From Echeneis naucrates (Eukaryota > Chordata > Actinopteri > Carangiformes > Echeneidae): a stretch of 64,000 nucleotides of DNA. This document shows positions 18,811 to 29,137 of this stretch, in pieces. Numbering within the stretch: position 1 is the first letter of the stretch; every line of letters starts with the position of its first letter. The translations under genes and the position numbers were made by a program. The stretch covers positions 374,501-438,500 of the forward strand of contig NW_021780168.1 in assembly GCF_900963305.1 (NCBI RefSeq), given 5' to 3'. Below the pieces are notes generated by a model. The model worked only from the letters and a program-made list of their open reading frames with translations, did not search any database and had not been told where the DNA came from.

Positions 18811-18892
18811 GTTGTTGTGGCCAAGTGGTTCAGGCGATGGACTTGAACTCCATTGTGGGTTCCCCGCGCAGGTCCAAATCCTGCCAACAACC
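18811..18892 (+). tRNA. tRNA-Ser (TGA)-like, possibly decayed
   Basis: 82 bases. Acceptor GTTGTTG pairs with CAACAAC, a paired change from the usual GTAGTCG/CGACTAC. Anticodon TGA. Changes in the T-arm (GGTCCAAATCC) and D-arm (CAAGTGGTTCAGG) weaken it. Same flanks as the copy at 29138. Confidence 0.7.
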
Positions 18893-21659
18893 GTCTGTTG
18901 TTGGCACAACATGTGCTTCTTTCATGCTTCTTCTTTTTGCTGCCACAGTCCTGGTCATATTGGATGAACTGTTGGAGTTACTGCCTTCACTCCTGACGTC
19001 CAAGAATCATGCTACATGTTAGGAGAAATTACACTTCCTGTCTGAACACCCAAAGAACAACTTGTCCATCTCCTCCTTAAAGTTGCATCCTCATTCTGAT
19101 CACCTGGCTCCACCCTATATGCAGCTCCAGGCCGGGAACTGAACCCAAGAACTTATTGAACGTATTGTCTTATTCACAAAAATTCATCAGTGTGTCTCAT
19201 TGCAGAGTTCCGAGTTAGAGCTGAAGAAAACATGGCTCCAAGACTGAAAGACCAGAAACTGAAAGGGGAAAAGCATAGAAAATAGAAACATCCATGCAGA
19301 AAATAATCATCAATGTCTCTCATCAAGTCACATTAAGCTTTCATTCTGACCTCACTCTGGTGATTACTGATTAGGGTAGTGTTGTTTCAATTGATCTGGA
19401 GAAATCTGTTCAAAGTGGGAATCTTGATCATTTTGTTGAAACTCTAACCAGGACAACCTCAAAGAGAAGCACTTGTGCACAAATAATTCAGCAGTGTTTC
19501 TGATTGAGGTGGTCTGAGTTAGATTCTAAGAAGGGTCTAATGGGAAATGGATAAAGGAAGGAAAACTTCTGAAATCACCAACATTACCCCAACTGATAGC
19601 ACTTACTGCTCTCACAACACAAGTCTGTGCTTCAGTTGGGGAAATGCTGATGACAAATTAAAACATTACACAACTAATCCTGCTAACTAATTTTTCCTCA
19701 ATATTCCAACCAGGACAACCCCAAAGAGAAGCTGTTGTTGAATCATCAATGTCTCTGATTGAAATGATCAGAGTTAGATTCTAAGAAGAAATGGCTCCCA
19801 AACCTCCCGTTGTGTTTGTCAGTCAGCACTGCCCCAACAAGTAGCACTTACTGAATTCAACAGTCAAGTTAGTGCTCAAATTAAGGTAACATTTGTGACT
19901 TTCAAATTACTTTCTTAATCCTCACCCCCCATATCATTGATAGCAGTTGCGGTTGGGGTGATTGACGGAGAAGGAATGGCATTGCTCATCATTTTTGTCC
20001 AAATTCCAACCAGGACAACCCCAAAGAGAAGCACTTATGCACAAAGACTTCATCAGTGTCTCTGATTGGAGTGATCCGGGTTAAATAGCTCACACATAAT
20101 TTCCCCCAAAGAGTCTTGCAGCCACTTCCCTGTTGTGTCTGAATGAAACCACTCCCACCTGTCTACGTTGTTGAGACGGTTTCAGTGGTCTTGGTAATGG
20201 TTCATATCAGGAACAGACAACGATCCTCTTAAATTCATGAGGTCCTTTAGCATATGGTGAGACGGCAGCTAACTGTGGTGATTGGTTATTAGGGGAGTGT
20301 TGCTGCAGCTGATCTGACCAAATCTGTTCAAAATGGGAATCTTTGCTTTTTTTTTTTTTTGTTTTCCAACCAATTCCAACCAAAACTAGAGATTCAAATT
20401 TTTGTTATTCATTGACACAGCACCAACAAAGAGCATGTACTACTTTCTGAACACAAGTCTGTGCTTTGGTTCAGGAAAGGTTGATGACAAATTCAGCTGC
20501 TTTAAGAAATTTATCAAAACTGGTTTTAACTTTTAACTCCATCCAGGACAACCCCAAAGAGAAGCACTTGTACCAAAGGGACGTCATCAGTCTTTCTAAT
20601 TGAAATGATCAGTGATGCAGTCTAAGATGTCTTTGTCAGTCAGCACTGCCCCAACAAGTAGCACTTAATGAATGCAACAGCCAAGTCAGTGCTCAAGTTA
20701 AGGTAACATTTGTGACTTTCAAATTACTTTCTTAACCCCCACCACCCAAAAATTGATAGAACCTCATCTGCTTGCGATTGGCTTTTGAAATCACCAACAT
20801 TACCCCAACTAATAGCACTTGCTCTCAGAATACAAGTTGGTGCTTCAGTTCGGGAAATGTTCATGACAAATTCTGTTGTTTTAAAGAAATCTATCAAAAC
20901 TTTAATTCCATCCAGGACAACCCCAAAGAGAAGCACTTATGCACAAAGACTTCATCAGTGTCTCTGATTGGAGTGATCCAAGTTAGATCTGAAGAAAACA
21001 TGGCTCCAAGACTTAATGTCGTTTTTGTGAATTAACCCTGAAAGGGGAACAGAGAGCAAAGAGAATAGAAGTCACATTAACCTCTCATTTTTACCTCACA
21101 TGATCTCCTCCAAAGAGTCTTTGCAGCCACTTCCTTGTTGTGTCAGTTCCAATGGACTCCCGTTCAGGCTTTTACCTGAATTTATCTTATACCTGAATGA
21201 AACCACTCCCACAGCTGCCTGCCTACTTAGTTTGGGCGGTTTCAATGGTCTTGGTAATGGTTTGTAATGAAGACCACATTTAGTCCATCAGGAACAGACA
21301 ACGATCCTCTTAAATTCATGAGGACCGTTAGCATATGATGAGAGGACTGCTAACTCTGGGGATAAATGTTGCTGCAGCTGATCTGAACAAATCTTTTCAA
21401 AATGGCCATCTTTGTTGTTGTTTTTATTCCAACCAAAACTTTTTTCCACCAAATTGTTAAATAAACTCTCTGTCCTGGTTAATCCTTGGACGGAATGAAA
21501 AACATTTCAAATCACAAACTCTGCCCCAACAAATAGCACTTACTGCTCTGAAAACACAAGTCTGTTCTTCAGTTGCAGAAATGTTGATGACAAATTCATA
21601 GATTTAGCTGATCTCAAGAAATCATTAAAAACTGGTCAAATTTCCACCAGAGCAACCTC

Positions 21660-21930
21660 AAAGAATTAGAATTAGAATTAGAATGTTTTTATTGCCATCA
21701 TACACAACGTATAACAAACTTTAAAGACAACTTTGTGGTACAAAATATAATTATAAAATAAGAAAGATAAAAGATGAAGGAAAAAATATATATACAAAAA
21801 TATATTTACAAAAGAAGCCAGTAAGAATATATGTACAGTTGAGAATTAGCATGACTGTAGATAACGGTGGAAATAAATAAAAAAGTAAAAAAACAAAAAG
21901 TAGCTATTCCTGAATTTAACAGTTAAGGTA
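21660..21930 (-). mobile_element. LINE 3' end (L2-like) with hexamer tail
   Basis: Minus-strand 3' sequence with the TTGTATGATGGCAATAAAAA type ending and an (ATTCTA)n tail at 21664-21684, as in 3' ends of fish L2-type LINEs. No coding part is present. Confidence 0.4.
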
Positions 21931-22550
21931 ACATCAGGTAAGAATAAATAAAGGACACATTGACAGAACCACTGTGCTTCATACCAGGACACAGCAGCGT
22001 GAATCATGAATCATGTTCGGGAAATGTTTATGACAAATTCATGACTTCGGCTGATAAAAAATAAATATAAATAAATAAAACATTTTGTCCAAACAGGACA
22101 ACCCCAAAGAGAAACGCTCATGCAGAAAGGAATCAACAGTGTCTCTGACTGATGTGATCTGATTTAGAATACATTGATTCTTTACTTCTTTATTGTCTTT
22201 GTCAGTTAACGCTGCCGCAACAAGCAGCATTTACTGAATCCAAGTGAATCAAGTCAACAAACACGTTGGATTGTGACTCTGAACTTTTTTCCACTGTGTT
22301 GAATAAATGTGTTGTCCTCCTTCAGCAGGAAGTTTCTGTGGGCTTGGTAACATTTTGAAGAACAGAATGATCAGACAATGATCCTCTTAAATTCATGAGT
22401 CTTTCTTTTGTCATCCCTCACAAAATTTTATTTGTAGGCACAGAGGCACAAATAGAAAAATGGCGAGGGGGGCTGTGACTTGGTTCCCATCATTTACATT
22501 AAAGAGCCGTTCAAGAGACTCTCTGTGATCTCTGTGAACATAAATCTTTA

Positions 22551-22604
22551 CCTCGGTCTTCTGATCCAAAGTCAAACACCTTGTCCTTTGGGCCATGTGG
22601 GGTC
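22551..22604 (-). pseudogene. tRNA-Arg fragment
   Basis: Minus strand resembles the first three quarters of tRNA-Arg(TCG), including GGATCAGAAGA, with a changed anticodon (TTG) and no T-arm. Confidence 0.45.
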
Positions 22605-22803
22605 TGAGTGTGGCCCATTTTAATGTCCTGTTGTCAGTTTAGTGTCTGTTCTTGTCATATTTCATTGCTTCAACATTCATCAGGATGAAGGCAGCATCAA
22701 GCAGCCTGAGATCAGATCCACCTTCTGTGGAGGAGATCTGAAAAACCTCACTGATTTCTGTAAAATGGACACAGTTTAGTCCGTTCACCTACACACAGCT
22801 GAC

Positions 22804-22876
22804 CAACCACGAAGGGACTCGAACCCTCAGTCTTCTGATCCGAAGTTAGACGCCTTGTCCATTAGGCCACATGGTC
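22804..22876 (-). tRNA. tRNA-Arg (TCG)
   Basis: 73-base match to tRNA-Arg(TCG): GACCATG pairs with CGTGGTT using wobble pairs, anticodon loop CTTCGGA, T-arm GAGGGTTCGAGTCCCTT. One A-C mismatch in the anticodon stem (TCTAA/TCAGA) raises doubt about function. Confidence 0.8.
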
Positions 22877-23045
22877 ACTGGGCCATGCTAATGTCCCATT
22901 GTCAGTCAGTCAGCACTGCCTGGATACAACAGTGGTCAGGGCTACAGGAAAGTAGATCCCTCGAACTGGTTCAAACCTGAACCTTCTACTGCTGGATGTG
23001 CTCCTGTGATGTGTGTTAGCAGAAGCGTCACACAATTTAGCCCGT

Positions 23046-23105
23046 ACGCGGTTCTTATATGACAGTAACCTGCTGAAGTTGTGAGTTCAAGCCTCAGCTG
23101 GTTGA
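23046..23105 (+). pseudogene. tRNA-Ile (TAT) fragment with intron remnant
   Basis: CGGTTCTTATATGACAGTA then GAAGTTGTGAGTTCAAGCC resembles the anticodon half, short intron and T-arm of intron-containing tRNA-Ile(TAT). 5' and 3' ends are missing. Confidence 0.4.
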
Positions 23106-23451
23106 GCTGTTTGAAGAAAGGTGGTATCTTCTTACAGCGCAAAAATTCTTTCTTTTTTTGTGGATGATGTCACAGTACTCACAGAATGAAAGTCTTCCTT
23201 TGAAGCTGCTTTGAAGAATTTCCAAAATCACATGTGATTGATTATTAATGATCAGCTCAGAACCAAACAGTGTATCTGAAGCACAGGAAAGAGTTCTGCT
23301 CTCCAACACTCTGATCCCTCAATTACCATCGAGTGCACACTGTTAATGAAGCTCAGGTAGACACAGGTAGATGAATAGTCCTACATTAAAACCGTGAATT
23401 GAATTCCCCAACAAGCCTTTTGATAGCAGCTGTAGAAGGTGCTGTGATCAA

Positions 23452-23497
23452 GTGACGGTCTCCTCTGGAAGTGAGGGTTCAAATACCACTCCTGACA
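23452..23497 (+). pseudogene. tRNA-Leu (CAG) 3' fragment
   Basis: Variable arm, T-arm (GTGAGGGTTCAAATACCAC) and 3' end TCCTGACA of tRNA-Leu(CAG). A longer minus-strand copy is at 24362. Confidence 0.5.
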
Positions 23498-23806
23498 GTC
23501 TGTGCTGTTACCCAGCTTCTTTGTCTGAGGGCCTTCTGGGAAAGATCTTTGTTGTGCTTTAAGTCACATCTGTCCTCATTCAGCTGATTCCTCAATTAAC
23601 TGTTAGTACTGTTTGTAACTGTTTGTAACATATCACATACATCTTCACTGAAATAATGACACCTGTGTCACCTGTGAGAAAGCTCAAAGCTGTGTCCAAA
23701 GGTTTGGAGGAGTGAATGGCAGAAAGAATATTTCATGTGGTTGTGGTGTGGTTGAAAGACGAGGCAGAATATTGGAAATGTAGGTCAAAACAAGGTCCAC
23801 CTCTGA

Positions 23807-23854
23807 TGCTGAAACCCGGGATCAAACCAGGGACCTTTAGATCTTCAGTCTAAC
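23807..23854 (-). pseudogene. tRNA-Phe (GAA) 3' two-thirds
   Basis: Minus strand retains loop ACTGAAGAT with GAA, variable loop and a well-paired T-arm, but the D-arm and 5' acceptor are gone. Confidence 0.7.
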
Positions 23855-23924
23855 ATCAGTTTTAGATTTAATTAAACAATTCAATGTTGCACTCATCCAT
23901 GCACTATGCAATGTTGCAGCTAAT

Positions 23925-23996
23925 GGCTCGTTGCTCTAGGGGTGTGATTCTTGCTTCAGGTGTGAGAGGTCCCGGGTTCAAATCCCGGACGAGCCC
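23925..23996 (+). tRNA. tRNA-Pro body with CAG (Leu) anticodon
   Basis: 72 bases almost identical to vertebrate tRNA-Pro: GGCTCGT pairs perfectly with ACGAGCC and the T-arm is CCCGGGTTCAAATCCCGG. The seven-base loop reads TTCAGGT instead of TTAGGGT, so positions 34-36 are CAG, a leucine anticodon. The anticodon stem survives with two G-U pairs. There is no long variable arm, so it is not a Leu tRNA by structure. Either a decaying Pro gene or a chimeric tRNA. Confidence 0.88.
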
Positions 23997-24292
23997 TTAG
24001 TGATATATTGCCAATATCTTCCCAAAGTTTGTCTCCTGTGAAAAGCAGTCACCACATTTCCATCTGCTCAACACAGCAACAACCACTTTGTCTTGTCCAG
24101 AAACTGCAAGCGAAAGCTGGAATACAGGAAGTGATGAGCAGGAACTCCACTGAGAGCAAAGCACTGCTGGGGTTTGAATGCAACATGTCCTGTTTACAAG
24201 ACAAGACTTATTGATACTAATACATACTAAGCCAGCAGCCTGCCCATTGAGCTAATTCCGCTGTGCTAACATGCTAGCGTGCGCAGCTCACT

Positions 24293-24339
24293 TGGGAGAG
24301 CGTTAGACTGAAGATGTAAAGGCCCCTGGTTTTTGGCAT
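24293..24339 (+). pseudogene. tRNA-Phe middle fragment
   Basis: D-arm, anticodon arm (GACTGAAGATG) and start of the T-arm; the acceptor strands are replaced. Confidence 0.6.
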
Positions 24340-24361
24340 CAGAGGAAAGAAAAGCAGCTTC

Positions 24362-24429
24362 TGTCAGAAGTGGGATTTGAACCCACACCTCCTGGGGAAA
24401 CTGCGACCTGAACGCAGCGCAATGACAGC
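24362..24429 (-). pseudogene. tRNA-Leu (CAG), 5' end lost
   Basis: Minus strand has the anticodon arm TGCGTTCAGGTCGCA with CAG, long variable arm, T-arm (GTGGGTTCAAATCCCAC) and TTCTGACA end. The first about 15 bases are missing. Confidence 0.7.
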
Positions 24430-24480
24430 CTGATTAGAAGCTGTAGAGTGGACAAACAGGAAGTGTTTTAGTGTTTCACT

Positions 24481-24551
24481 TGTAAGATTCAGATTTGAAC
24501 TCAGATCGCTGGATTCAGAGTCCAGAGTGCTAACCATTACACCATGGAACC
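24481..24551 (-). pseudogene. tRNA-Gln (CTG) pseudogene
   Basis: Perfect 5' acceptor strand, D-arm and anticodon arm (CTGGACTCTGAATCCAG). The T-stem and 3' acceptor strand (CTGAATCTTAC) have decayed and do not pair. Confidence 0.72.
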
Positions 24552-24804
24552 CTCCAGGCATATGCTCATTATACAAACAAACTAATTTCGAGATCATTCA
24601 AGACTCGAGATCAAGGACTTGAAGAAGCCTAGTCAAGAGTTACACTCATGAACGTGCAAATAAAGATCAGTATATGTATCACAATCATGGACTTAAAGCT
24701 TTGCAAGAACAAATGAATGGTACCACTTTGGGTCCGTTTGGAGAACATGGGGGGGCTGGGTGATGTCATCACCAGAAATTAAAATTTGTACTAGCATGCA
24801 TACA

Positions 24805-24877
24805 GGGGAATTAGCTCAAATGGTAGAGCGCTCGCTTAGCATGTGAGAGGTAGTGGGGTCGATGCCCACATTCTCCA
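24805..24877 (+). tRNA. tRNA-Ala (AGC)
   Basis: 73-base intact cloverleaf, acceptor GGGGAAT/ATTCTCC, anticodon AGC, T-arm GTGGGGTCGATGCCCAC. Plus-strand sister of 12689-12761. Confidence 0.92.
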
Positions 24878-25311
24878 CAAGACTCTAGCTTTTTGGAGAT
24901 ACAGCATACAGGGTGGACTTTGGAGGCTTTTGGTAAACAGAAGCAAGACTGTTATTGTGTTATTGTGTAAATCATCATAATTTTTACTGAATTTCTGAGC
25001 AGGACAATCCCAAAGAGAAGCATTTATGTAGAAATGAATAACTGTAGCTGTCTGAGTTAGAGCCTCAGATATGGCTATGGAAGTGCAACAAATTCAAAAT
25101 TTATCTGGACAGACTGTATCTGCTTTCAAAGCTGTTGTCAGATCTTTCTGTTTTAATTACACAACTCCAATACCAGTTAGTCAGCAAAACATGATGAGCC
25201 AAGTCCACTGTGACAAATAAGGATTTTCTTTAGCATAAAATAAACTGTCTCATATCAATCAGAAAAACGGCTGACAGTTTGAGATTCAAACCAACGACCT
25301 TCTTATTGTGG

Positions 25312-25351
25312 GACCAGTTCCTGTTACAGCAGGCTGTAACAGGAACTGGTC
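25312..25351. repeat. Perfect inverted repeat (19-bp arms, 2-nt spacer)
   Basis: GACCAGTTCCTGTTACAGC is followed by AG and then its exact reverse complement. Precedes and overlaps in content with the next palindrome at 25396. Confidence 0.9.
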
Positions 25352-25395
25352 AGGAACAGAGAACAGAGCAGGCTGTAACAGGAAATGTAACAGGA

Positions 25396-25448
25396 ACAGA
25401 GACATGATGACCAGTTCCTGTAACAGGAACTGGTCATCATGTCTCTGT
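25396..25448. repeat. Perfect 53-nt palindrome running into tRNA-Asn
   Basis: 26-bp arms around a single A at 25422. The right arm ends with GTCTCTGT, the first eight bases of the tRNA-Asn that starts at 25441, so the palindrome copied part of the tRNA backwards. Confidence 0.9.
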
Positions 25449-25514
25449 GGCGCAATCGGTCAGCGTGTTCGGCTGTTAACTGAAAGGATGGTGGTTCGAG
25501 CCCACCCAGGGACG
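25441..25514 (+). tRNA. tRNA-Asn (GTT)
   Basis: 74 bases, acceptor GTCTCTG/CAGGGAC, anticodon GTT, T-arm intact. Differs from 259-332 at two D-stem/anticodon-stem positions. Its 5' edge is the arm of a palindrome. Confidence 0.9.
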
Positions 25515-26059
25515 ATCTTTGTTTAATTCACTGGTATTATAGTTCACACATGGAAGACCAGAGGATTTTTAAGTTGATGCTCAGCTATCTCCATCTACTG
25601 GACAGATGGTAGAAGTTGATTCCTGAAAAGAGGAAGTGACTTTTCCTCAGATCAAACTGTTGAAGGAGAACGAGCAGCTTCTTCTCTTCACATGTTTCCT
25701 CACTGACTCAAATAGATGCAGAATGTCATTTATCACTTCCTCCAGTAATGTGGACAGTTGTCACTGTGCTGCTCCTGACTCAGTGATGCTGTTGGATGCT
25801 TATAGGGCCGCCGTTCTTAAAGTGTGGGCTCCACCCCACTGGTGGGGAATAGAGACATGACAGGTGGGGCGTGAAGAAGTTGAGGAAATGTTCCTTTTCA
25901 TTCTGATCTTTATTAAACAACAAAGATCATACATTCAAAACAGCCACACACAAACAAAGTTATCATTAACAGCCTGCATGGAGTCTAAATGAAAAGAACA
26001 TTAGATGGAGACTTTTCATTTGAAAATTTTAAGATGGGTGTATTTCTTCAGCATTTTGT

Positions 26060-26156
26060 TGGGGCAGGTGGGACTTAAACACTGACCCTTGTTCAAAGTT
26101 GCAGTTTGGCAGGGGACACTCAGAGACAAATGTTCTACCACTGAGCTACACTCTCC
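26060..26156 (-). pseudogene. tRNA-Cys-like pseudogene with insertion
   Basis: Minus strand starts GTGTAGCTCAGTGGTAGAAC and ATTTG as tRNA-Cys, then about 25 extra bases, then a T-arm-like GTTTAAGTCCCACCTGCCCC. The anticodon is not recognisable. Confidence 0.5.
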
Positions 26157-26277
26157 ATAAACACACACAGCCAGTCACTGCAGATCAACAGATCTGGGTA
26201 GGACACCTGGTCAGCTACAGAGAGAGTTCACTTCTGTCACTCTGGTTAATGAGACATTACAGAAAAATGCATGTGCT

Positions 26278-26349
26278 CTCCCTGTCAGGGAATCAAACAC
26301 CGGTCTACTCCGTGACAGGCGGAGATACTGTCCACTATACTAACGAGGA
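26278..26349 (-). tRNA. tRNA-Asp (GTC)
   Basis: 72-base full-length copy: TCCTCGT pairs imperfectly with ACAGGGA (wobble), anticodon CTGTCAC retained, T-loop TTTGATT. The stem around the anticodon (CCGCC/GGAGT) has a mismatch. Possibly functional, possibly recently decayed; the 805 fragment shares its unusual D-arm GTGGACAGTATC. Confidence 0.78.
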
Positions 26350-26479
26350 TCCCACATGCCCCTGGTGGTCATTAGATAGACTGCAGGTAGAAGTCTCAGT
26401 ACTTTTTAACCTGCACATCCACTTTTATAGAAAGTTTATGGTCCTTAACTTATCAGATACAACAATAACACAAAGTTAC

Positions 26480-27120
26480 AATGATCAGTCCAGGGACATT
26501 TCTGTGCGTCTTTCTGCGCATGCGCTCATACATTTGAAGCGAATTTGAGATAGTGTGAAGTATGCATCTGTGTCATGTTGGAGATCAATGAAAGACAGGA
26601 AATACCTTTGATCTCCAGTGACGTTACACAGTCTCGTTGTGGAGTTATTAGTTGTTGATGTTGTTCTGTAAAAATCTGCATCAGTGAAACATTCATTCAT
26701 ACACGAGGACATCACGTATATTGTTGGAATAGAAAATCTTATTATTTCTGTGTGTGCTCCTGAGAAAACGGCTCATGTGCTGCTTGAAGTGAATCAGCAC
26801 AGCTTCTTTGAAGAACATCTGTTTGTTGCTTACAACATCTGGATTACAGATTACACATCAGACTGATATTCTCTGTGTCATGGTGTTCAGAGATTTCAGC
26901 AGCTCACATCCAACACAGAGACTCTGAGCAGGCCCACCTGGTCTTAGACCCAGACCCAGACCCAGACCTAAATCCAAACCCAGGAGACAGAGGTTGAGTG
27001 AGTCAGTGAGGAAGAAGCTGCTCGTTCTCCTTCAACAGTTTGATCTGAGGAAAAGTCACTTCCTCTTTTCAGGAATCAACTTCTACCATCTGTCCACTAG
27101 ATGGAGATAACTGAGCATCA
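26480..27120. repeat. Duplicated block preceding NLR upstream regions
   Basis: 26480-26870 is repeated directly at 55975-56360 with high identity, and 26840-27120 matches 395-760 inverted. It includes a CCCAGA hexamer run at about 26945. Only short reading frames are present and these are not convincing genes. Confidence 0.65.
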
Positions 27121-27523
27121 ACTGAGAACTGAGTTCTTCATCATCTGGAAACAGACAGCATTGTTTTCTTCAGCTGGAGCTCTTTGTTCAAATCTACATT
27201 GAGATTCAGAGCCAAATGTTTTTCCTTTCCTGGATTTACTTCATCATTTCAGTCACTCTGTGGATTCAGCTGACAAATGCAAAATACAACCAACATTTAA
27301 ACGATGATGTGTTGAAACTAAACTTTATTGATTCAGTCTGGTCAGCATAATATAACCTGATGAAATCAGCAACATTAAACTGATGTTTCTACATGAATGC
27401 ATCACTGATTCTAAAACCATAAACTGAACATGAACACTCTGTACACTCAGCGTTACACACATGAAGACAACATCATGTGTTTAAGGTGATGTTGAGCTGA
27501 ACAGGACTTGTATTGAACACACA

Positions 27524-27715
27524 GAGGGAGTGCACCGTTCCTGAAGATACTGCAATACCAGGTCGATGCGTGGAGTGGACGGAGCAAGCACCTATTCCAT
27601 CTCCCTGTTCCAAAAATCTATTTAATATATGGTCCCCGGGTAGGAGACGTATCAGATATTAAACTGATAAGAACAGATACTACACTTGATCTTAGCCAAA
27701 AGGCCGAGAAGCGAT
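27524..27715 (-). ncRNA. U2 spliceosomal snRNA
   Basis: About 192 bases on the minus strand starting ATCGCTTCTCGGCCTTTTGG and including the branch-point recognition GTGTAGTA, the TCTTATCAGTTTAATATCTG region, the Sm site ATTTTTGG and the 3' hairpin ending GCACTCCCTC. All match vertebrate U2, the snRNA that pairs with the intron branch point. Full length with no obvious loss, so likely functional. A PSE upstream (27760-27800) could not be assigned with confidence. Confidence 0.93.
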
Positions 27716-28539
27716 ACCGCTCAGCTGTCGGAGGTAACGGAGTGTTTCTCCGCACCGACCCGCTCAGTGAGGGGTCAGAGTCGGCTTCAGTAACAACATC
27801 ACTCCGAGAGAGAGACACAAACAGAAGACATGAAGAAACGAAGGAGGGATCAGAAAACAACCACAGACATGTTATTTTCACAAAGTTACGTTGTAGAGCA
27901 AAGAAAACGTCTCTTCTTGGTCACCTGTAAAACTTCATATCTATGTCAATTTACCAGCTGAATATTATTGTGAAAACATCAGTTTGTCCTCTCATGTGAT
28001 TGGCCTCATGGTGTGTCCATCAAAATAACCCCCCTGTCTGCACGGATTCTCTGAAGATTCGGCTCTCCTCGACTGGACTCCTTTTTTCGACCGAAAGCGA
28101 GAATAATAAAATGATACTTTGTCATCCACAGAATAAAACCACAACTGAACACACACATATTTAAAACAGCATTCAAAGTCATTTTAACCAGCATTACTGC
28201 CATCATTTTATCTTAACATAAAGTCCGTTATGTCCATTAAATGCTAACATACAATGGAAAACGCCATAGACCGGCTAACGGGATTAGCATCAGTACCGCG
28301 ATCATTTTAAAGCGTCAGTGAATTTATTCCAACTCCAACATGGCAGTAATACAGACATGTACAACAACACTTACAGACATGTATTCTCTCAGCTCTTCCA
28401 GAACAATAAAACAGCAGGAATTTAGTTTCTACCTGTCTGTTTCTGTCTGCTACTCGACATCATTAAAAACCTGCTGTCACACTACTGACCCCTTCAGATG
28501 AAGGAAAAAACTGTATTCTACATTTTAATACATTTGCCT
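27716..28539. other. U2 upstream flank and unannotated sequence
   Basis: Expected to contain the snRNA promoter just right of 27715. No coding exon or known repeat recognised in the rest. Confidence 0.4.
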
Positions 28540-28611
28540 GCAATGGTGTTATTCTGGTCAGCATAGCTGCCTTCCAAGCAGTTGACCTGGGTTCGATTTC
28601 TGGCCATCGCC
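28540..28611 (+). pseudogene. tRNA-Gly (TCC), probably decayed
   Basis: 72 bases, anticodon arm GCTGCCTTCCAAGCAG intact, T-arm good, but one acceptor mismatch (A3-C70) and a damaged D-arm (TGTTATTCTGGTCAGC). Confidence 0.7.
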
Positions 28612-29137
28612 GTTTCCTGTTATCCTTCCTCAAATCTGAAGCATTATCCCCAAAAACCCCGACCTGTAAACTAGAGGAAGGTTAATCTTTTTTCTGTGAT
28701 CTGGGGAGTCCTTCTTTAAACTCACAGGACTAGTGTGTTTCATTTAACTCAACATAAGTCAGTGAAAAAAACTATAAATCAAACTAAACAGAAGTTGAAA
28801 ACCTGCTCCCTGCTCTTCCTCCAACAATACTCTGCTCCACTTCTTCTGGGCCTCACTCTCCATATTTGGCTTTCTGCCAGCATAACCTGCAACCAAATTA
28901 TGAAATGATTAAAAGTGTGAATAGATACATTACTGGCACCCGCTTACAATCAAGCACAATGTTTGTTCCTAAATGGCCTTTTGTAACAATCATTAGTCAG
29001 ACAGCAGGAAGTGTACTTCATAGAAGTAGCCACATGAACATTTTTCTTCCATGGGAAGTGAAGGCAGCAAGAGCCCTGTCCTTTGAGGAGGAAACTATCC
29101 AGGCTGGAAAATGCTGAGTCATGGTATGGTGTGCATG

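Larger units (their letters stand above)
17610..22260. repeat. Repeat field of shuffled, tandem-like units
   Basis: The phrase GGACAACCCCAAAGAGAAG recurs about ten times (near 17910, 18210, 19715, 20010, 20550, 20915, 22095, with variants at 19450 and 21650). A second phrase around CCAACAAGTAGCACTTACTG recurs near 18030, 19835 and 20655. Sub-blocks of 100-400 bp are repeated in the same orientation but with different spacing, so this is a nested duplication rather than a simple satellite. Only tRNA-Ser (18811) and a LINE 3' end (21660) stand out inside. No protein gene seen. Confidence 0.7.

Noticed and set aside
18811-18892. Retroposed tRNA-Ser / SINE head
   Set aside because: Upstream flanks are shared with the 29138 copy and there is no poly(A) or SINE tail.
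25262-25310. Possible minus-strand tRNA T-arm (GGTTTGAATCTCAAAC)
   Set aside because: Too short and no isotype could be assigned.
12600-26400. CRISPR-like array suggested by repeated short similar sequences
   Set aside because: The repeats are tRNA genes and their flanks, with irregular spacing and both orientations, in a eukaryotic genome.
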